Shown in pieces: positions 5,963 to 8,309 of a stretch of DNA of 8,309 nucleotides; the first letter of the stretch is position 1, and each line of letters begins with the position of its first letter. Position numbers and translations under genes: made by a program. Source of the DNA: Bryobacteraceae bacterium (lineage in GTDB: Bacteria > Acidobacteriota > Terriglobia > Bryobacterales > Bryobacteraceae); contig CANGVB010000128.1 of NCBI GenBank assembly GCA_947456995.1, positions 1-8,309 on the forward strand. The letters are read 5' to 3'. The notes beneath the pieces are model-generated. The model was not told where the DNA came from. It ran no database searches and saw nothing but the letters and a program-made list of their open reading frames with translations.

Positions 5963-5972
5963 CCACCAACGA

Positions 5973-7112
5973 ATGGAATTCAGCGTAAAGCAATCAGACC
6001 TGGTCAGAGAACTAAATCTGTCTCAAGGTGTAGTCGAGAAGAAGACAACCATCCCGATCCTGTCGAACGTCCTGATCGAGACGGGCGACGGTATGATCCA
6101 TCTCACAGCGACAGACCTGGAGTTGGGCGTACGCTGCTCCTGCCCGGCACGGATCATCAAAGCAGGCTCCGGCACGCTGCCAGCACGCCGTTTGCTGGAC
6201 TATATCCGGTTGCTTCCCGATGCCGAAGTGAACTTCAAGGTGATGGACAACCAGTGGGCCAACATTGTGTGTGGCCGCTCACGTTCGCGCATTGCCGGCA
6301 TGTCGCGCGAAAGCTATCCGGAATTGCCGCAGATGCCGCCTTCGCTGGGAGAGATCCCTGCGTCTGTTTTGTCGTCGATGATCCAGAAGACCATCTTCGC
6401 CATCTCAAGCGAAGAGAGCCGCTTTACGCTCAACGGAGCACAGCTTCTGATGACCGACAAGGCCCTCACAATGGTGGCTACCGACGGTCATCGTTTGGCT
6501 CTGGTAGAAAACAAAGTTTCCAACCCCGCCGTAGAAGGCGTTTACAAGACGCTGCTGCCGAAGAAGGCCATGCAGGAACTGCTCAAGCTTTCTGCCGATG
6601 CTGAAGACGGTGCTGTGTTCCTTTTCAGTGGTGATGACAATCATCTCTTCTTCCAGCTTGGTGAGCGTTTGCTTTTGAGCCGCAAGCTTACCGGCAACTT
6701 CCCCGACTTTGATCGCGTACTGCCCAAGACGCAGACGCACCAGGTTTTCCTGGGTAAAGACGAAATTAAAACTACGATTCAACGCGTGAGCCAGTTCTCT
6801 GAAGAACGCTCGAAGGCCATCCGCCTGCAGTTTGCCGATGGCGAAATGAAGGTCTTCTCTTCGATGTCTGATACGGGTGAGAGCGAAGAAACCATCGCGA
6901 TTGAATACTCAGGCCCTGCCGTGGACATTGGCTTCAACGCGCAGTACCTGCTTGAATTTTTGGGCGCCAGTGCCGAGGGTGGCTTTAGCTTCCTCTTCAA
7001 CGATGCACAGAGTGCCGGAGAAATGCGTCCCGCAGCAGCGGGCGAAGGCGACAAGAAAGGGGGAGAGGTAGGTTATACCTACCGCTACGTCGTGATGCCG
7101 ATGCGCATCTGA
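5973..7112 (+). CDS. dnaN: DNA polymerase III beta subunit (sliding clamp)
   Basis: 379-residue clamp that dimerises into a ring around DNA and tethers Pol III and other clamp-binding proteins. Three repeated clamp domains fit about 1-120, 125-250 and 255-379. The start [35 protein letters not shown] is typical of the family, as are TATDLELG in domain [10 protein letters not shown] (169-177) in domain II and [15 protein letters not shown] leading into domain III. The C-terminus [10 protein letters not shown] matches the E. coli clamp end (YVVMPMRL), which lines the protein-binding cleft. Just before it sits an Ala/Gly/Lys-rich loop (about 354-366) that seems slightly longer than in E. coli. 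The gene follows the putative origin and precedes gyrB by 11 bases, so dnaN-gyrB probably form one transcript. Confidence 0.98.
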   Translation: MEFSVKQSDLVRELNLSQGVVEKKTTIPILSNVLIETGDGMIHLTATDLELGVRCSCPARIIKAGSGTLPARRLLDYIRLLPDAEVNFKVMDNQWANIVCGRSRSRIAGMSRESYPELPQMPPSLGEIPASVLSSMIQKTIFAISSEESRFTLNGAQLLMTDKALTMVATDGHRLALVENKVSNPAVEGVYKTLLPKKAMQELLKLSADAEDGAVFLFSGDDNHLFFQLGERLLLSRKLTGNFPDFDRVLPKTQTHQVFLGKDEIKTTIQRVSQFSEERSKAIRLQFADGEMKVFSSMSDTGESEETIAIEYSGPAVDIGFNAQYLLEFLGASAEGGFSFLFNDAQSAGEMRPAAAGEGDKKGGEVGYTYRYVVMPMRI

Positions 7113-7123
7113 CAACCCACAAA

Positions 7124-8309
7124 ATGGCTGATAACCAAGTTTACGATTCATCCAGTATCAAGATTCTCGAAGGCCTCGAGGCAGTACGCAAGCGCCCTGC
7201 CATGTACATCGGTTCCACCGGTGAAATGGGCCTTCATCACTTGGTCTATGAAGTAGTTGATAATTCTGTCGACGAAGCCCTTGCTGGACACTGTACCGAG
7301 ATCAACGTAGTCATCCACACGGATAGCTCGATTTCGGTATCAGATAACGGCCGCGGCATCCCTGTGGATATTCACCAGACTGAAGGCGTGTCTGCAGCTG
7401 AAGTCGTACTCACCAAACTGCATGCCGGCGGCAAGTTCGATTCCAACAGCTACAAAGTTTCCGGCGGTTTGCACGGCGTAGGCGTAAGCTGCGTCAACGC
7501 GCTCAGCGAATGGCTGCATGTCGAGATCTGGCGTGGTGGACAAACCTGGGAGCAAGACTACGAGCGTGGTGTGCCCAAGGCGCCGCTCAAGGCTACAGGC
7601 AAGTCTGGCAAGAAGACTGGCACCAAGATCACCTTCAAGGCCGACAACACGGTGATGGATACGATCGAATTCAACTTCGATACCATCTCAACCCGTCTGC
7701 GCGAACGAGCCTTCCTCAACAAGGGCCTCAAGATCAACATTGTTGACGAGCGCGAAGAAGGCAAGAGCCATGAGTTTCTTTATGAAGGCGGCATTGCCGA
7801 ATTCATCAAGCACCTCAACAAGGGCAAACAGGTACTGCACGAGAAGCCGATCTACTTTGAAGGCGAACGCGACCTCGCGGGCGATCAGGGTAAGGTCTAC
7901 ATGGAAATTGGCCTGCAGTACAACGACGGCTATTCCGAAACCCTCTTTACCTTTGCCAACAACATCAACACCAAGGACGGCGGCACGCACTTAACCGGTT
8001 TCCGTACGGCACTGACGCGTACGATCAACTGGGCTGGAGATCATGCCGGTCTGTTCAAGGATGTCAAAGAAAAGCTCAGCGGCGACGACGTACGTGAAGG
8101 CCTCACGGCCGTCATCAGCGTCAAGCTGCCGCAGCCGCAGTTTGAAGGCCAGACGAAGGGCAAGCTGAATAGCGATATCGCTGGCCAGGTCACACAGATC
8201 ATCAACGAAAAGCTGCAGGAATACTTCGATAAGAATCCTGCTGTGATGAAGAAAATTGTGGGCAAGGCGATTGACGCTGCACGTGCGCGCGAAGCGGCCC
8301 GCAAAGCCC
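7124..8309 (+). CDS. gyrB: DNA gyrase subunit B, N-terminal part (3' end outside window)
   Basis: GHKL-family ATPase subunit of type IIA topoisomerase, which with GyrA introduces negative supercoils. The frame is open for 395 codons to the window edge without a stop. ATPase-domain motifs are all present: [13 protein letters not shown] (Glu43, Asn47, Asp50), SDNGRGIP (Asp74, Gly78), [19 protein letters not shown] (102-120, ATP lid) and the transducer loop QTKGKL with Lys345 reaching the ATP phosphate. The visible part covers roughly the ATPase and transducer domains; the TOPRIM domain and the region that best separates GyrB from ParE lie beyond the edge. Position directly behind dnaN favours GyrB. 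ATG lies 11 bases after the dnaN stop with no Shine-Dalgarno motif, so translation may be coupled to dnaN. Confidence 0.96.
   Translation, partial: MADNQVYDSSSIKILEGLEAVRKRPAMYIGSTGEMGLHHLVYEVVDNSVDEALAGHCTEINVVIHTDSSISVSDNGRGIPVDIHQTEGVSAAEVVLTKLHAGGKFDSNSYKVSGGLHGVGVSCVNALSEWLHVEIWRGGQTWEQDYERGVPKAPLKATGKSGKKTGTKITFKADNTVMDTIEFNFDTISTRLRERAFLNKGLKINIVDEREEGKSHEFLYEGGIAEFIKHLNKGKQVLHEKPIYFEGERDLAGDQGKVYMEIGLQYNDGYSETLFTFANNINTKDGGTHLTGFRTALTRTINWAGDHAGLFKDVKEKLSGDDVREGLTAVISVKLPQPQFEGQTKGKLNSDIAGQVTQIINEKLQEYFDKNPAVMKKIVGKAIDAARAREAARKA

Larger units (their letters stand above)
5733..5972. other. dnaA-dnaN intergenic region, candidate oriC
   Basis: This 240-base gene-free stretch contains two good DnaA boxes (5740, 5881), a perfect TATAAT, a CTATTA element (5905-5910) and a 16-base tract of almost pure A/T (5922-5937) that could serve as the DNA unwinding element. 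Location between dnaA and dnaN is a common origin site, as in Bacillus subtilis. The origin call is inference from content and position. No coding sequence is seen. Confidence 0.6.

Overview
This window reads as the replication-origin neighbourhood of a bacterial chromosome. It carries dnaA, dnaN and the start of gyrB in order on the + strand, preceded by an accessory or metabolic block. Base composition is moderately GC-rich by eye, and the AT-rich stretches are confined to the two intergenic regions around dnaA. The protein style (a secreted beta-rich protein ending in a DDFIYGEP-like motif, the clamp and gyrase sequences) makes me suspect a member of the Acidobacteriota (Terriglobia). That assignment is inference from memory, not a search result.

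Layout. (1) Positions 1-2092: the 3' part of an alanine racemase gene (alr, cut by the window edge), followed 10 bases later by an enolase-superfamily acid-sugar dehydratase of the D-galactonate dehydratase type. The two are probably co-transcribed. (2) 2179-2955: a secreted protein of unknown function. (3) 3027-3899: a LysR-family regulator that keeps both peroxide-sensing cysteines of OxyR at exactly the E. coli positions (199 and 208). (4) 3909-3984, minus strand: tRNA-Gly(GCC) with an encoded CCA end and a recognisable promoter. (5) 3985-4379: a 395-base regulatory region with an inverted repeat, an AT-rich stretch, a probable dnaA promoter, a leader hairpin and a 20-base palindrome made of two head-to-head DnaA boxes. 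(6) dnaA, 4380-5732. (7) 5733-5972: a second origin-like intergenic region with DnaA boxes, a CTATTA element resembling a DnaA-trio complement, an AT-rich tract and a perfect TATAAT. (8) dnaN, 5973-7112. (9) gyrB, 7124 to the window end, cut by the edge.

How the parts fit. DnaA opens the origin, DnaN is the sliding clamp that tethers the polymerase, and GyrB is the ATPase subunit of the topoisomerase that relieves supercoils. DnaA boxes both in the dnaA leader and between dnaA and dnaN suggest an autoregulated dnaA and a bipartite origin flanking it. recF, which sits between dnaN and gyrB in many bacteria, is absent: only 11 bases separate the two genes. I found no mobile element, CRISPR array, prophage gene or defence system. 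The main points of interest are the origin architecture, the OxyR-like regulator beside the origin with none of its usual targets visible, and the alr/dehydratase pair.
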